Shown piece after piece: positions 8,064 through 16,233 of a stretch of DNA of 64,000 bases (positions are counted from its first letter, which is position 1; the number at the start of each line of letters is the position of its first letter). The notes under the pieces are model-generated. The model did no database searches and was not told where the DNA came from. It was given only the letters and a program-made list of their open reading frames with translations. The stretch spans positions 1-64,000 of the forward strand of contig NZ_JYLH01000016.1 in NCBI RefSeq assembly GCF_001439685.1, given 5' to 3'. Source of the stretch: Pseudomonas libanensis. Its GTDB lineage: Bacteria; Pseudomonadota; Gammaproteobacteria; Pseudomonadales; Pseudomonadaceae. The position numbers and the translations under genes were made by a program.

Positions 8064-8519
8064 ATGAGCGTTAAACCTATTCCCGACGGTTATCACGGCA
8101 TTACCCCCTATCTGGGGATCAACGAGGCCGCAAAGGCGATCGAGTTCTACCAGAAGGCTTTTGGCGCCACCGTGTCCATGCGCCTGGATATGCCCGACGG
8201 CAGGGTCGGCCACGCCGAGCTGCGTATTGGCGAAGCGGTGATCATGCTGGGCACGCCGTGCGATGAAACGGCCCTGCGCAACCCGGATACACACCCCAGT
8301 GTCGGCTTGCACCTGTATGTCAACGATGTGGATGCACAGTTCAAACAAGCCATTGAGGCCGGCGCCATCGAAGTGTCTGCGCCACAGGACCAGTTCTATG
8401 GCGACCGCTCCGCGAGTATAAAAGATCCGTTCGGGCATCTGTGGTTCCTGGCTACACATAAGGAAGACCTGACCGAGGAGCAAATCCGTCAGCGTGCCAT
8501 GGAGATGTTCAAACCGTAG
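8064..8519 (+). CDS. VOC-family protein (glyoxalase/PhnB-like)
   Basis: 151 residues with a strong ribosome site (AAAGGAG). It is a PhnB-type member of the vicinal-oxygen-chelate superfamily: ITPYLGINEAAKAIEFYQKA at the N-terminus, HAELRIGEAVIML in the middle and DPFGHLWFLATHKEDL near the end. These proteins form metal-binding beta-alpha-beta-beta-beta units; many PhnB-like ones have no known reaction. Although PhnB is named after phosphonate operons, no phosphonate gene adjoins this copy. It is monocistronic as far as can be seen. Confidence 0.85.
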   Translation: MSVKPIPDGYHGITPYLGINEAAKAIEFYQKAFGATVSMRLDMPDGRVGHAELRIGEAVIMLGTPCDETALRNPDTHPSVGLHLYVNDVDAQFKQAIEAGAIEVSAPQDQFYGDRSASIKDPFGHLWFLATHKEDLTEEQIRQRAMEMFKP

Positions 8520-8531
8520 TGCACATTCGAG

Positions 8532-8612
8532 TTGGAAGGAGCTTGCCCCCGATGGCGGTGTGCCAGCCAGCACATGTTCAACTGGCAGACCGCTATACAT
8601 TGGATCTCCTTT
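8532..8612. repeat. Decayed REPIN
   Basis: Left arm GGAGCTTGCCCCCGATGGCGG (8538-8558) and inner spacer resemble an intact REPIN, but the right arm (about 8591-8612, CCGCTATACATTGGATCTCC) has lost the complementary core. It lies between the VOC gene and the hydrolase gene. Confidence 0.6.
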
Positions 8613-8725
8613 GTTTGAAGGGCCGGGCTTCTACACACTTCATGAACATCCCCCCCACACTTTTCCCCTTGCCCCAACCGCCGTGTGATTCCAGGATGCA
8701 GGTCATCATCACAAGGAGTCACTCC

Positions 8726-9610
8726 ATGTTCGCCGGCTTCGAGAAAGACCAGTGCCACGTCAATGGCGTAGACATCAGCTACCGCAAAGGCGGTACAGGC
8801 CCCGGCCTGCTTCTGCTCCACGGGCACCCGCAAACCCATGTCATCTGGCACAAAGTCGCCGAGCAATTGGCTGAACACTTCAGCGTGGTGGCTGCCGACC
8901 TGCGCGGTTATGGCGACAGCAGCAAGCCACCGGCCGACGAACACCACACCCATTATTCGAAACGGCAAATGGCCAGGGACGGTGTCGAACTGATGCAGGC
9001 CCTGGGCTTCGACACGTTCTCGGTGCTGGCCCACGACCGTGGCGGCCGCGTCGCCCATCGCCTGGCCCTGGATCACCCCAAGGCCGTAAAGCGCATGGTG
9101 CTGCTGGATATCGCGCCAACCCTGGCGATGTACGCCCAGACCGATGAAGCCTTCGCCCGCGCCTACTGGCACTGGTTCTTCCTGATCCGCCCGGCGCCGT
9201 TGCCGGAAGCCCTGATCGAAGCCAACCCCGAGCTGTACCTGCGCAGCGTCATGGGCAGCCGCAGCGCCGGGCTCAAGCCGTTCACCGACGAAGCCTTCGC
9301 CGAGTACCTGCGCTGCCTGACATTGCCCGGCACCGCCACCGGTATCTGCGAGGACTACCGCGCCGCCGCGAGCGTCGACCTGGAACATGATCAGGCTGAC
9401 ATCGACGCCGGCCATCATCTGAATCTGCCTCTATTAGTGATATGGGGTGCCGACGGCACCGTCGGCCGCTGTTTCGCCCCTCTGGAAGAGTGGCAGAAAG
9501 TCGCCACCGACGTACGTGGCAAGGCGGTGCCGGCCGGGCACTACATAGCAGAAGAGGCGCCGGAATTATTACTGGGTGAAGCCTTGCCCTTCCTTCGCGC
9601 AGCCAAATGA
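8726..9610 (+). CDS. Alpha/beta hydrolase of the haloacetate (fluoroacetate) dehalogenase type
   Basis: 294 residues from ATG 8726, which follows AAGGAGT; the longer frame is not needed. Seen: the HGHPQTH oxyanion region (32-38), ADLRGYGDSSKP (57-68), then the nucleophile elbow LAHDRGGRVAHRLALDHP, where Asp104 takes the nucleophile place and Arg105 follows. This HDRG pattern, the YWHWFFLIRP segment and a late catalytic His (AGHYIAEEAPE, His272) match fluoroacetate dehalogenase. The predicted reaction is hydrolysis of 2-haloacetates via an ester intermediate; epoxide hydrolases also use Asp and are the alternative. A LysR regulator follows 58 bases later. Confidence 0.82.
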   Translation: MFAGFEKDQCHVNGVDISYRKGGTGPGLLLLHGHPQTHVIWHKVAEQLAEHFSVVAADLRGYGDSSKPPADEHHTHYSKRQMARDGVELMQALGFDTFSVLAHDRGGRVAHRLALDHPKAVKRMVLLDIAPTLAMYAQTDEAFARAYWHWFFLIRPAPLPEALIEANPELYLRSVMGSRSAGLKPFTDEAFAEYLRCLTLPGTATGICEDYRAAASVDLEHDQADIDAGHHLNLPLLVIWGADGTVGRCFAPLEEWQKVATDVRGKAVPAGHYIAEEAPELLLGEALPFLRAAK

Positions 9611-9668
9611 GCTGTGGCCTCCCCAACCGATGCTATCCTGGCGACTCACCCTCCCACACCCGCCTGCG

Positions 9669-10583
9669 ATGACGAACAAAAAAGCCACCGTGCCCCTGCC
9701 CGAAGACCTGCGAGTATTCCTCACCGTCATCCGCAAGGCGGGCTTCGCCGCAGCCGCCGACGAACTGGGCCTGTCCCCGGCCTATGTCAGCAAGCGTATC
9801 CAGATCCTCGAAACCACCCTGGCCACGCGCCTGCTGCACCGCACCAGCCGACGCATCGCCCTGACCGAAGACGGCGAACGGGTACAGCGTTGGGCCGTGC
9901 GCATCCTCGAAGACTTCCAGCAACTCTCGGATGAACTGTCCGACGCCCATGACAGCCCCCGTGGGCACCTGCACTTGTGCAGCAGCTTCGGCTTCGGCCG
10001 CAACCATGTGGTCCCGGCCCTGTCATTGCTGGCGGAAAAATACCCGGGATTGGACATCCGCCTGGACCTGTTCGACCGCGTGGTGGATATCGTCAGCGAA
10101 GGCTTCGACCTGGAGATTCGGCTGGGCGATGACATCCCCGGCCAGCACATCGGCCGACGCCTGGTGAGCAATCGTCGAGTGCTGTGTGCCGCACCGTCCT
10201 ACTTGCAACACCGGGGCACGCCCCGGCAATTGAGCGACCTGGAGCATCATGACTGCCTGGTGATCAAGGAGCGCGATAACGCCTTCGGCATCTGGAACCT
10301 GGAGCGCGACGGTACAGCGCACAGCGTGCGCGTTCGCGGGCCGCTGTCCTCCAACAACGGCGAGATCGTGTTGCAGTGGGCACTGGACGGGCGAGGCCTG
10401 TTGCTGCGCTCGATGTGGGATGTGAGGCCGCTGCTGGAGCAAGGCCAACTGGTGCAGGTGCTGCACGACTACACCCAGAGCGCCAACGTGTGGGCGGTGT
10501 ACCCGACACGCCTGGCCTACTCCGGAAAACTGAGGGCTTGTGTGGAGTTCCTACAGGAGCACTTCAAGGGTTTGTCGATCTGA
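9669..10583 (+). CDS. LysR-family transcriptional regulator
   Basis: 304 residues from the ATG at 9669. The N-terminal helix-turn-helix is LRVFLTVIRKAGFAAAADEL, then LSPAYVSKRIQILE, followed by a linker helix and a periplasmic-binding-like effector domain (HLHLCSSFGFGRNHVVPAL onwards). Its DNA-binding and effector segments look like the DmlR/TtuA-type group. Upstream is the dehalogenase-like gene on the same strand; downstream it overlaps the convergent MFS gene by 20 bases. It may control either the hydrolase or the MFS/LeuCD block; the sequence does not decide. Confidence 0.88.
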   Translation: MTNKKATVPLPEDLRVFLTVIRKAGFAAAADELGLSPAYVSKRIQILETTLATRLLHRTSRRIALTEDGERVQRWAVRILEDFQQLSDELSDAHDSPRGHLHLCSSFGFGRNHVVPALSLLAEKYPGLDIRLDLFDRVVDIVSEGFDLEIRLGDDIPGQHIGRRLVSNRRVLCAAPSYLQHRGTPRQLSDLEHHDCLVIKERDNAFGIWNLERDGTAHSVRVRGPLSSNNGEIVLQWALDGRGLLLRSMWDVRPLLEQGQLVQVLHDYTQSANVWAVYPTRLAYSGKLRACVEFLQEHFKGLSI

Positions 10584-11805
10584 CCCTCCGGTAGGCAGCG
10601 CAGCCCAGCCATATCGTCATGACCACCAACGCGGTCAATGGCAACCCATGAAACAACACGATCACCTGGGCCGGCGGCCATGTCACATAGAACGGCCCGA
10701 CCACCAGCATGCCCACGCCAAAGCCCGCCATCTGGATCAGGGTCAAGAGGCTGAACAGCGGCAAGCGCAAGCTATCGGGCTCGCTTTGCGCACGGGAGAT
10801 CAATGCCACCTCGGACAACCCGTCGCCCAGCCCCGCCCACACCACCAGCAACAATGCCAGCCACAGTTCGGTCTGTTGGAAAGTCAGGATAAAGCCACTG
10901 GACATCAACGCCACACCAAGCATGAACAAACGCTCCATGCCTTGGGTACCACAGCCTTTCAACATCGCGCTGGCAATGCGCGCGCCAATAAACTTGCCAC
11001 AGGCCCACACGGCCAGCAGATAGCCCATGACCGTCTTGGCCGTGTCCGGGGAAATATACTGCGACAGCACCGGCCAGCCGACGTTATGTGCTGCGCTGCC
11101 AAGGGTATCGAGCATGCTGATCAGCAACATAACGGCCAGCACCGGCGCGCCACGCAGCCCTTTGGTCAGCGCCTGCCACTCGGCGGCGAGCCCGCGATGG
11201 GCAGCAACGGCCACGCTATACAACGCGCGCAGGGGCATGACCAGGCAAGCGGCGATCACATAGGTGCCGATGTTGACGGCAAACACCGCTTCAAATCCCC
11301 CCGTGGCGATCAACAACCCAGAGAGCAAGCTGCCAAAGACCGCGCCGGTGGCAGCCGCCGAGGTGATCCATGCGTTGGTATTTACCCGCTGTTCAAGGGC
11401 GACCCAGGTGGGCAATTGACTGTTGAGGCCAATGGCAAACAGCGAATTGCACAGGCCGATGCCGAACGCGATAAAGGGCAGCAACGTGAGTTGATGGGCC
11501 GGTAACAGCACCAGCAGCGGCGTCAGCAATAATGCCCGCGCCAAATCCAGCCCCGCCAATGTGCCGCGCCCGGCAAACCGGCGGAAAAACGGAATGCCAA
11601 ACAGGCTCGCGACCATCCCGCCGGTGACCCGGCAGGCGAGGAAGATGCTGACAAACACCACGCTCTGACTAAGCCAGTACACATAGGTGGACAACGCCAC
11701 CATGTTGAGGAACGCACCGAAATCCGACACGCCGCGGGCAAAGATGATCAGGCGTGCGTTGCGGGTCGACAGGGTTGATTGAGGATCAACGTTCAGCACA
11801 TCCAT
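10564..11805 (-). CDS. MFS transporter
   Basis: 413 residues with about twelve hydrophobic segments. It begins with a good ribosome site (AGGAAAG) before ATG 11805. N-terminal segment ARGVSDFGAFLNMVALSTYV resembles the exporter group that includes EntS-like and macrolide-efflux-like proteins. Substrate unknown. It runs parallel to the leuC/leuD-like pair 68 bases upstream and may be co-transcribed with it, which would suggest import or export of a substituted malate. Its 3' end overlaps the convergent LysR gene. Confidence 0.82.
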   Translation of the reverse strand: MDVLNVDPQSTLSTRNARLIIFARGVSDFGAFLNMVALSTYVYWLSQSVVFVSIFLACRVTGGMVASLFGIPFFRRFAGRGTLAGLDLARALLLTPLLVLLPAHQLTLLPFIAFGIGLCNSLFAIGLNSQLPTWVALEQRVNTNAWITSAAATGAVFGSLLSGLLIATGGFEAVFAVNIGTYVIAACLVMPLRALYSVAVAAHRGLAAEWQALTKGLRGAPVLAVMLLISMLDTLGSAAHNVGWPVLSQYISPDTAKTVMGYLLAVWACGKFIGARIASAMLKGCGTQGMERLFMLGVALMSSGFILTFQQTELWLALLLVVWAGLGDGLSEVALISRAQSEPDSLRLPLFSLLTLIQMAGFGVGMLVVGPFYVTWPPAQVIVLFHGLPLTALVVMTIWLGCAAYRRVRSTNP

Positions 11806-11873
11806 GTTACGAACTTTCCTTGAGTGAGCCTACGCCCATGTCGGTCCCACTTAAGTCGACGAAGCACCCGCTG

Positions 11874-12488
11874 TCAACCGAGCCAGGGCTTCGTCGCCAG
11901 GTGCTGGCGCTCAAAAGCCTTGATCTGCTCGCTGCGCTGCAAGGTGCTGCCGATTGCATCCAGGCCGAGTAATAGTGCCGTCTTGCGCAAGGTGTCGATC
12001 TGGAACGGGATCAATCGGCCATCCGCCAGACGAATCTGCTGAACCTCAAGGTCAATACTGATCTGCGCCTGATCCGCTTGACTGATGGTTTGCGCAAGCC
12101 GGTGCAACACCGCCTGTTCCAGAGTGATCAATAACAACCCGTTACGCTGGCAGTTGTCATGAAAAATTCCGGCGAAGCTGCTGCCGATCAAGGCGCGAAT
12201 GCCCATTTGCTTCAGGCCCCACACCGCATGCTCGCGGCTGGAGCCACAGCCGAAGTTCGGTCCCACTACCATAAAGTTCGCGCCCTGCCAGGCCGGTTGA
12301 TTGAGCACGAACTCGGGATTTGGCGCACCGGACGGCAAAAAACGCAGGTCAAAAAACAGCCCACGGTCCAGGCCATCGCGGTCGATGCCCTTGAGGAACT
12401 GCTTGGGCATGATCACATCGGTATCGATATTGGCCGCCAGCATCGGTGCGGCTTTGCCAGTGACCAGGGTGAAAGGTTGCAAGCTCAT
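11874..12488 (-). CDS. leuD: 3-isopropylmalate dehydratase small subunit homologue (LeuD-like)
   Basis: 204 residues from the ATG at 12488, which overlaps the leuC-like stop by four bases (ATGA). It has the swivelling-domain fold of aconitase-family small subunits: ANIDTDVIMPKQFLKGIDR, the GPNFGCGSSREHAVWGLKQ loop that contacts substrate and LIGSSFAGIFHDNCQRNGLL. It pairs with the large subunit encoded upstream. It is probably not the main leucine-biosynthesis copy because leuB is absent here. Confidence 0.88.
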   Translation of the reverse strand: MSLQPFTLVTGKAAPMLAANIDTDVIMPKQFLKGIDRDGLDRGLFFDLRFLPSGAPNPEFVLNQPAWQGANFMVVGPNFGCGSSREHAVWGLKQMGIRALIGSSFAGIFHDNCQRNGLLLITLEQAVLHRLAQTISQADQAQISIDLEVQQIRLADGRLIPFQIDTLRKTALLLGLDAIGSTLQRSEQIKAFERQHLATKPWLG

Positions 12489-13903
12489 GGGTGCTCTCCC
12501 AGGTGGCGGATGTCGGTGAGCCGGCCGGTGATGGCGGCAGCGGCGACCATCGCCGGGCTCATCAAGTGAGTGCGTGCGCCCGCGCCCTGGCGGCCCTCGA
12601 AATTCCGATTGGTACTCGAAGCGCAGCGGTCGCCGGGAGCCAGTACATCGTCGTTCATCGCCAGGCACATCGAGCAGCCCGACTGACGCCATTCGAAACC
12701 AGCGGCGATAAAGATCGCGGCCAGCCCTTCGGCTTCGGCCTGGTCCCTGACTTGGGTGGAGCCCGGTACGATCATCCCCCGTACATGATCGGCCACCTGT
12801 TTGCCGCGCACCACGCGGGCGGCGTCGCGCAGGTCTTCGATGCGCGCGTTGGTGCAGGAACCGATAAATGCATGGCTGATGACGATATCGCTCAGCGGCA
12901 TGCCGGGTTCCAGGCCCATGTAATCGAGGGCGCGACGCATGCCCTGGCGCAGGATCAGGTCGCTGACGTGCTGCGGGTCGGGCACGCGGGCGCCAATGGG
13001 CGCGGCCTGGTCGGGGCTGGTGCCCCAGGTGACCATGGGTTCCAGGGTGGCGGCATCCAGTTGGACTTCGCGGTCAAACACCGCGGCCTCGTCACTGCGC
13101 AGCGTGCGCCATTGACGCAGGGCTTGTTCCCGCAGCGCCCCCTGGGGTGCGCGAGGCTTGTCCTTGAGGTAGGCGAACACCTTGTCATCCGGCGCCATGA
13201 ACGCGCCACGGGCGCCAGCCTCCACGGCCATATTGCAGATGGTCATGCGCGCTTCGATGCTCAGCGCATCGATGGTGGAGCCACGGAACTCGATGGCGTA
13301 GCCGGTGGCGCCGGATGCACCGATCTGGCCGATCAGCGCCATGATCACGTCCTTGGAGGTCAAGCCCGGCGCCAGCTCACCGTCGACGCTGACTCGCAAG
13401 GTCTTCAAGCGTTTGTAGACCAGGGTCTGGGAGGCCAGCAGATGCTCGATTTCCGAGGTGCCAATGCCAAAGCCAAATGCGCCCAAGGCGCCGTAGGTGG
13501 TGGTGTGGCTGTCACCGGCGGCAATCACCATACCGGGCAGGATAAACCCCTGCTCCGGCGCGATTACGTGTTCGATGCCTTGACGCTTGTCGAGGACATC
13601 CAGCAGTTCGATGCCGAAATCCCGGCAATTTTCCGCCAGGTAGGCCACCTGTCGCGCCGCACCGGCATCCGGCATGGTCGCGACGCGCTTGGGAGTGGTG
13701 GGGTTCACATGGTCGACCACCGCCAGCGCCGTGCCGGGGCGCCACACCCTGCGCCCGGCCTCGCGCAAGCCGCTGAACGCCTGGGGGCTGGTGTATTCGT
13801 TGATCACCTGGCGGTCTATATAAAGCAGGACATGGCCCTGGTCATCCAGGGCGCACACCGTATGGGAATCGATGTGTTTGTCGTAGAGGGTTCTGGCAGT
13901 CAT
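12485..13903 (-). CDS. leuC: 3-isopropylmalate dehydratase large subunit homologue (LeuC-like), second-copy type
   Basis: 472 residues from ATG 13903; an upstream in-frame extension to 13990 lacks the family pattern. Aconitase-superfamily [4Fe-4S] hydro-lyase with cluster cysteines in HAFIGSCTNARIEDLR and in QSGCSMCLAMNDD, and the substrate segment SSTNRNFEGRQGAGARTHL. It departs from the usual Pseudomonas LeuC as I recall it (for example AGDSHTTTYGALGAFGFGIG in place of [20 protein letters not shown]). The predicted chemistry is isomerisation of a 2- or 3-substituted malate. With the MFS gene and no leuA/leuB, a dimethylmalate- or citramalate-type role is as likely as leucine synthesis. Confidence 0.88.
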   Translation of the reverse strand: MTARTLYDKHIDSHTVCALDDQGHVLLYIDRQVINEYTSPQAFSGLREAGRRVWRPGTALAVVDHVNPTTPKRVATMPDAGAARQVAYLAENCRDFGIELLDVLDKRQGIEHVIAPEQGFILPGMVIAAGDSHTTTYGALGAFGFGIGTSEIEHLLASQTLVYKRLKTLRVSVDGELAPGLTSKDVIMALIGQIGASGATGYAIEFRGSTIDALSIEARMTICNMAVEAGARGAFMAPDDKVFAYLKDKPRAPQGALREQALRQWRTLRSDEAAVFDREVQLDAATLEPMVTWGTSPDQAAPIGARVPDPQHVSDLILRQGMRRALDYMGLEPGMPLSDIVISHAFIGSCTNARIEDLRDAARVVRGKQVADHVRGMIVPGSTQVRDQAEAEGLAAIFIAAGFEWRQSGCSMCLAMNDDVLAPGDRCASSTNRNFEGRQGAGARTHLMSPAMVAAAAITGRLTDIRHLGEHP

Positions 13904-14063
13904 TTTCTTGCGGGCTCGCTCGACGGGGTCCGCCCATCCTAGCCAGCCCTCCTGCCCCATCAATGGCGACAGGGTGATCGCATGAAACATGTTTCGTGTT
14001 CGATCAGCCTTCCAATGCCACCTGGATGCGAACCTGAAACATTTTCTTTCATATAAGACTTAG

Positions 14064-14082
14064 GGATTTCTCATTCTCATCC
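14064..14082 (-). promoter_or_regulatory. Possible Fur half-site upstream of the metal operon
   Basis: On the minus strand this reads GGATGAGAATGAGAAATCC. TGAGAATGA is the core of many Pseudomonas Fur boxes; the second half matches poorly. No clear Zur dyad was found in 13904-14177, which otherwise holds no gene. Confidence 0.3.
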
Positions 14083-14177
14083 GTCTTAACTTAGATACAG
14101 CCCGTCGCGTCAGCAAAAGCTACGACCGGCCTTTTCCGGGCCTCCATTGCCCCCTCCGATCAAGACCCTCATTAATC

Positions 14178-15380
14178 ATGTCGAAGAAGTCACGCTCCAA
14201 ACTCTGGTTTCTCGTCCATAGCTGGCTGGCATTGCCCATCTGGTTCTTTGTACTGATCGTCTGCGTTACCGGCACCCTGGCGGTGGTCAGCCAGGAAATC
14301 GTCTGGCTGGCCAACCCGGATATCCGTGCAAGCAAACCGTCGGATGACGCCCAGCCGCTGAGCTTTGGCCAGGTGATCGCCGCCATCAAGCGCGATGAAC
14401 CCCAGGCTATCGTGCAATCCATCAGCCGCCCGGATGAATCTCACTTCGCCCTGAGTGTCGACCTCAGCTACCCGGATGGACGCTCCGTGGAGGTCTACGC
14501 CAACCCCTATACCGGAGCGATCCAGGGCGTCAGCCCGTCGTTCAACTTCCAGCAATTCACCCGTGCCCTGCATGGCTGGTGGCTGGTGCCGTTCACCAAC
14601 GGCTACAGCTGGGGCTGGTATCTGGTGTCCTTGCTTGGCTTGCCGCTGCTGGCCTCGCTGGTCACCGGCCTGGTGGTGTACAAGCGTTTCTGGAAAGGCT
14701 TCTTCAAGCCAACCCTGCGTTTTCGCCACGGTGCGCGTATTTTCTGGGGTGACTTCCACCGCCTCAGCGGTATCTGGTCGATCTGGTTTATCGCGGTCAT
14801 TTCCATCACCGGCACCTGGTTCCTGATCCAGGCGATCCTGGGTGACAACCAGATTTCCATCTCCAGCGAGCCGGTCGTGCCGGTGATCGCCCGGGAGAAA
14901 GTGCCAGCATCAAAGCCTGGCGTACCCGCGCCGATGATTGCGCTGGACGACGCAATCAAGATTGCGAGCCAACGCATCCCCGGGCTGGAGGCCTCCTTTT
15001 TGGTCCTGCCGTTCAACGCCTACAGTCATTTGCAGATTGGCGGCCGGGGCTGGTACCCACTGATGTTCCAGACTGCGCAACTGAACCCCTATGACGGTGA
15101 AATCGCTGTCACGAACCTGCTGTCGGACCGTACCGCACTGGAGTTCGTCACCGAATCCATGCGCCCGCTGCACACCGGTGATTTTGGCGGCTTGTGGATC
15201 AAGTTGATCTGGGCATTCTTCGGCCTGGTGCTGAGCATGATGGTACTGAGCGGCTTGCTGATCTGGACCAAGCGCACCGCCCTGGCCACCCTCAACGCCC
15301 TCAAGCGCGAAGCCAAGACCCAGCGGCAACCCGCGCCCATCCCGGCCATGCAGGCTGAAACCTCGGAGGCCCAGCGATGA
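14178..15380 (+). CDS. PepSY-domain inner-membrane protein
   Basis: 400 residues. Layout: transmembrane helix near 10-38 (HSWLALPIWFFVLIVCVTGT), periplasmic PepSY segment, transmembrane helices near 145-170 and 210-230, a second PepSY-like periplasmic part and a last helix near 340-365. Conserved histidines (HSW, ALHGWW, DFHRLSG, RPLHTGDFGG) fit the PepSY-TM family, many members of which bind heme and reduce ferric siderophores or other periplasmic substrates. It leads an operon in which each following start overlaps the preceding stop or lies close to it. No ribosome site is obvious before ATG 14178, but the family N-terminus fits. Confidence 0.85.
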   Translation: MSKKSRSKLWFLVHSWLALPIWFFVLIVCVTGTLAVVSQEIVWLANPDIRASKPSDDAQPLSFGQVIAAIKRDEPQAIVQSISRPDESHFALSVDLSYPDGRSVEVYANPYTGAIQGVSPSFNFQQFTRALHGWWLVPFTNGYSWGWYLVSLLGLPLLASLVTGLVVYKRFWKGFFKPTLRFRHGARIFWGDFHRLSGIWSIWFIAVISITGTWFLIQAILGDNQISISSEPVVPVIAREKVPASKPGVPAPMIALDDAIKIASQRIPGLEASFLVLPFNAYSHLQIGGRGWYPLMFQTAQLNPYDGEIAVTNLLSDRTALEFVTESMRPLHTGDFGGLWIKLIWAFFGLVLSMMVLSGLLIWTKRTALATLNALKREAKTQRQPAPIPAMQAETSEAQR

Positions 15381-15913
15381 GCAAGGTCGCGACTGTACCG
15401 CCATCCCCCCTGCGCGCCTTCTGGCTGAAATGGCGTTTCCACATCAACATCCTGCTGTTGCTCGTGCCACTGGGGTTCATGCCCAAGTACTTCGCCGATG
15501 CCGCGCTGTTTCGCGGGGATACCGGTATCGGCGAGCGCGTGGCTGGGCAAGTGCAAGTCGGCCCGTGGAGCCTGACCCTCGCCGAGCTGCGCAATGAAGG
15601 CCCACGGCCGGACCCTGCCGGCCCGATGAAATTATTCAATGCCGCCCTGTGTGACACCTGCACCAACCAGGTCAAGGCTACGTACCTGCGCATCGGCAAG
15701 CCGCGCAGCCTGCGCGCCGCCGGGGTGATCTTCTTTGGCACGCCGTACCGTATGGGCGCCGCCCTGCCAGTGCCGGAACGCACACCGGTAGACGCCGAAG
15801 TGTGGGTAACCATGGAAGGTTGGGACGGCAGCATGCACCAGGGTTCCATCCCGCTGAGCCAGGCCTCGCCTGCCACCATTGCCTGGCTGAACAAGCAAGG
15901 AGTCAAACCATGA
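15377..15913 (+). CDS. Membrane-anchored periplasmic protein with CxxC, unknown function
   Basis: 178 residues; its ATG overlaps the PepSY stop (ATGA). One transmembrane helix near 20-37 (FHINILLLLVPLGFMPKYF), then a periplasmic domain with a single CDTC motif (near residues 92-95) in LFNAALCDTCTNQVKATY, which could be a redox or metal site. The C-terminal part (VPVDAEVWVTMEGWDGSMH-like) looks beta-rich. I do not recognise the family. Its place between a PepSY reductase and a NikL-like protein suggests a role in handling a metal in the periplasm. Confidence 0.75.
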   Translation: MSKVATVPPSPLRAFWLKWRFHINILLLLVPLGFMPKYFADAALFRGDTGIGERVAGQVQVGPWSLTLAELRNEGPRPDPAGPMKLFNAALCDTCTNQVKATYLRIGKPRSLRAAGVIFFGTPYRMGAALPVPERTPVDAEVWVTMEGWDGSMHQGSIPLSQASPATIAWLNKQGVKP

Positions 15914-16233
15914 CGTTCAAGCGCCTGACCCGCGCCGCACTGTTGCTGTGCGCGGCTTTCAGTACCACCGCCTTTGCCCACAACCCGATGTGCGAATGCA
16001 AGGAAATCCCCGGCGAGCAGATCCAATGCAAGGGCGGTTTTTCCGACGGCAGCGGCGCCCCCGGTGTGACCCTGGATGTGATCGGCTACGACGAAACCAT
16101 CCTGGTGCCGGGCAAGCTCGGCGAGGATTCGACCCTGACCTTCAAGAAGCCTGCGGCCGAGTTCTATGTGTTGTTTGATGCCGGCCCCGGCCACGTCGTG
16201 GAAATCGACCAAGCGGATATCCAGGCGCAATGA
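15910..16233 (+). CDS. Small periplasmic metal-handling protein, NikL/CbiL-like domain
   Basis: 107 residues. Signal peptide to about residue 23 (ends STTAFA), then the mature chain begins HNPMCECKEIPGEQIQC, with a histidine and three cysteines close together. The rest, FSDGSGAPGVTLDV and then YVLFDAGPGHVVEI, resembles the transthyretin-like periplasmic component (NikL/CbiL) of nickel/cobalt ECF importers, which ends in DAGPGH. Here it sits in an ABC-3-type operon instead. Starts and stops overlap both neighbours. Metal binding is inferred from the N-terminal His/Cys cluster. Confidence 0.72.
   Translation: MTFKRLTRAALLLCAAFSTTAFAHNPMCECKEIPGEQIQCKGGFSDGSGAPGVTLDVIGYDETILVPGKLGEDSTLTFKKPAAEFYVLFDAGPGHVVEIDQADIQAQ

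Noticed and set aside
12491..13942. Long open frame (483 codons) antisense to the leuC-like gene.
   Set aside because: Typical shadow of a G+C-rich coding strand; the sense product has complete aconitase-family motifs.
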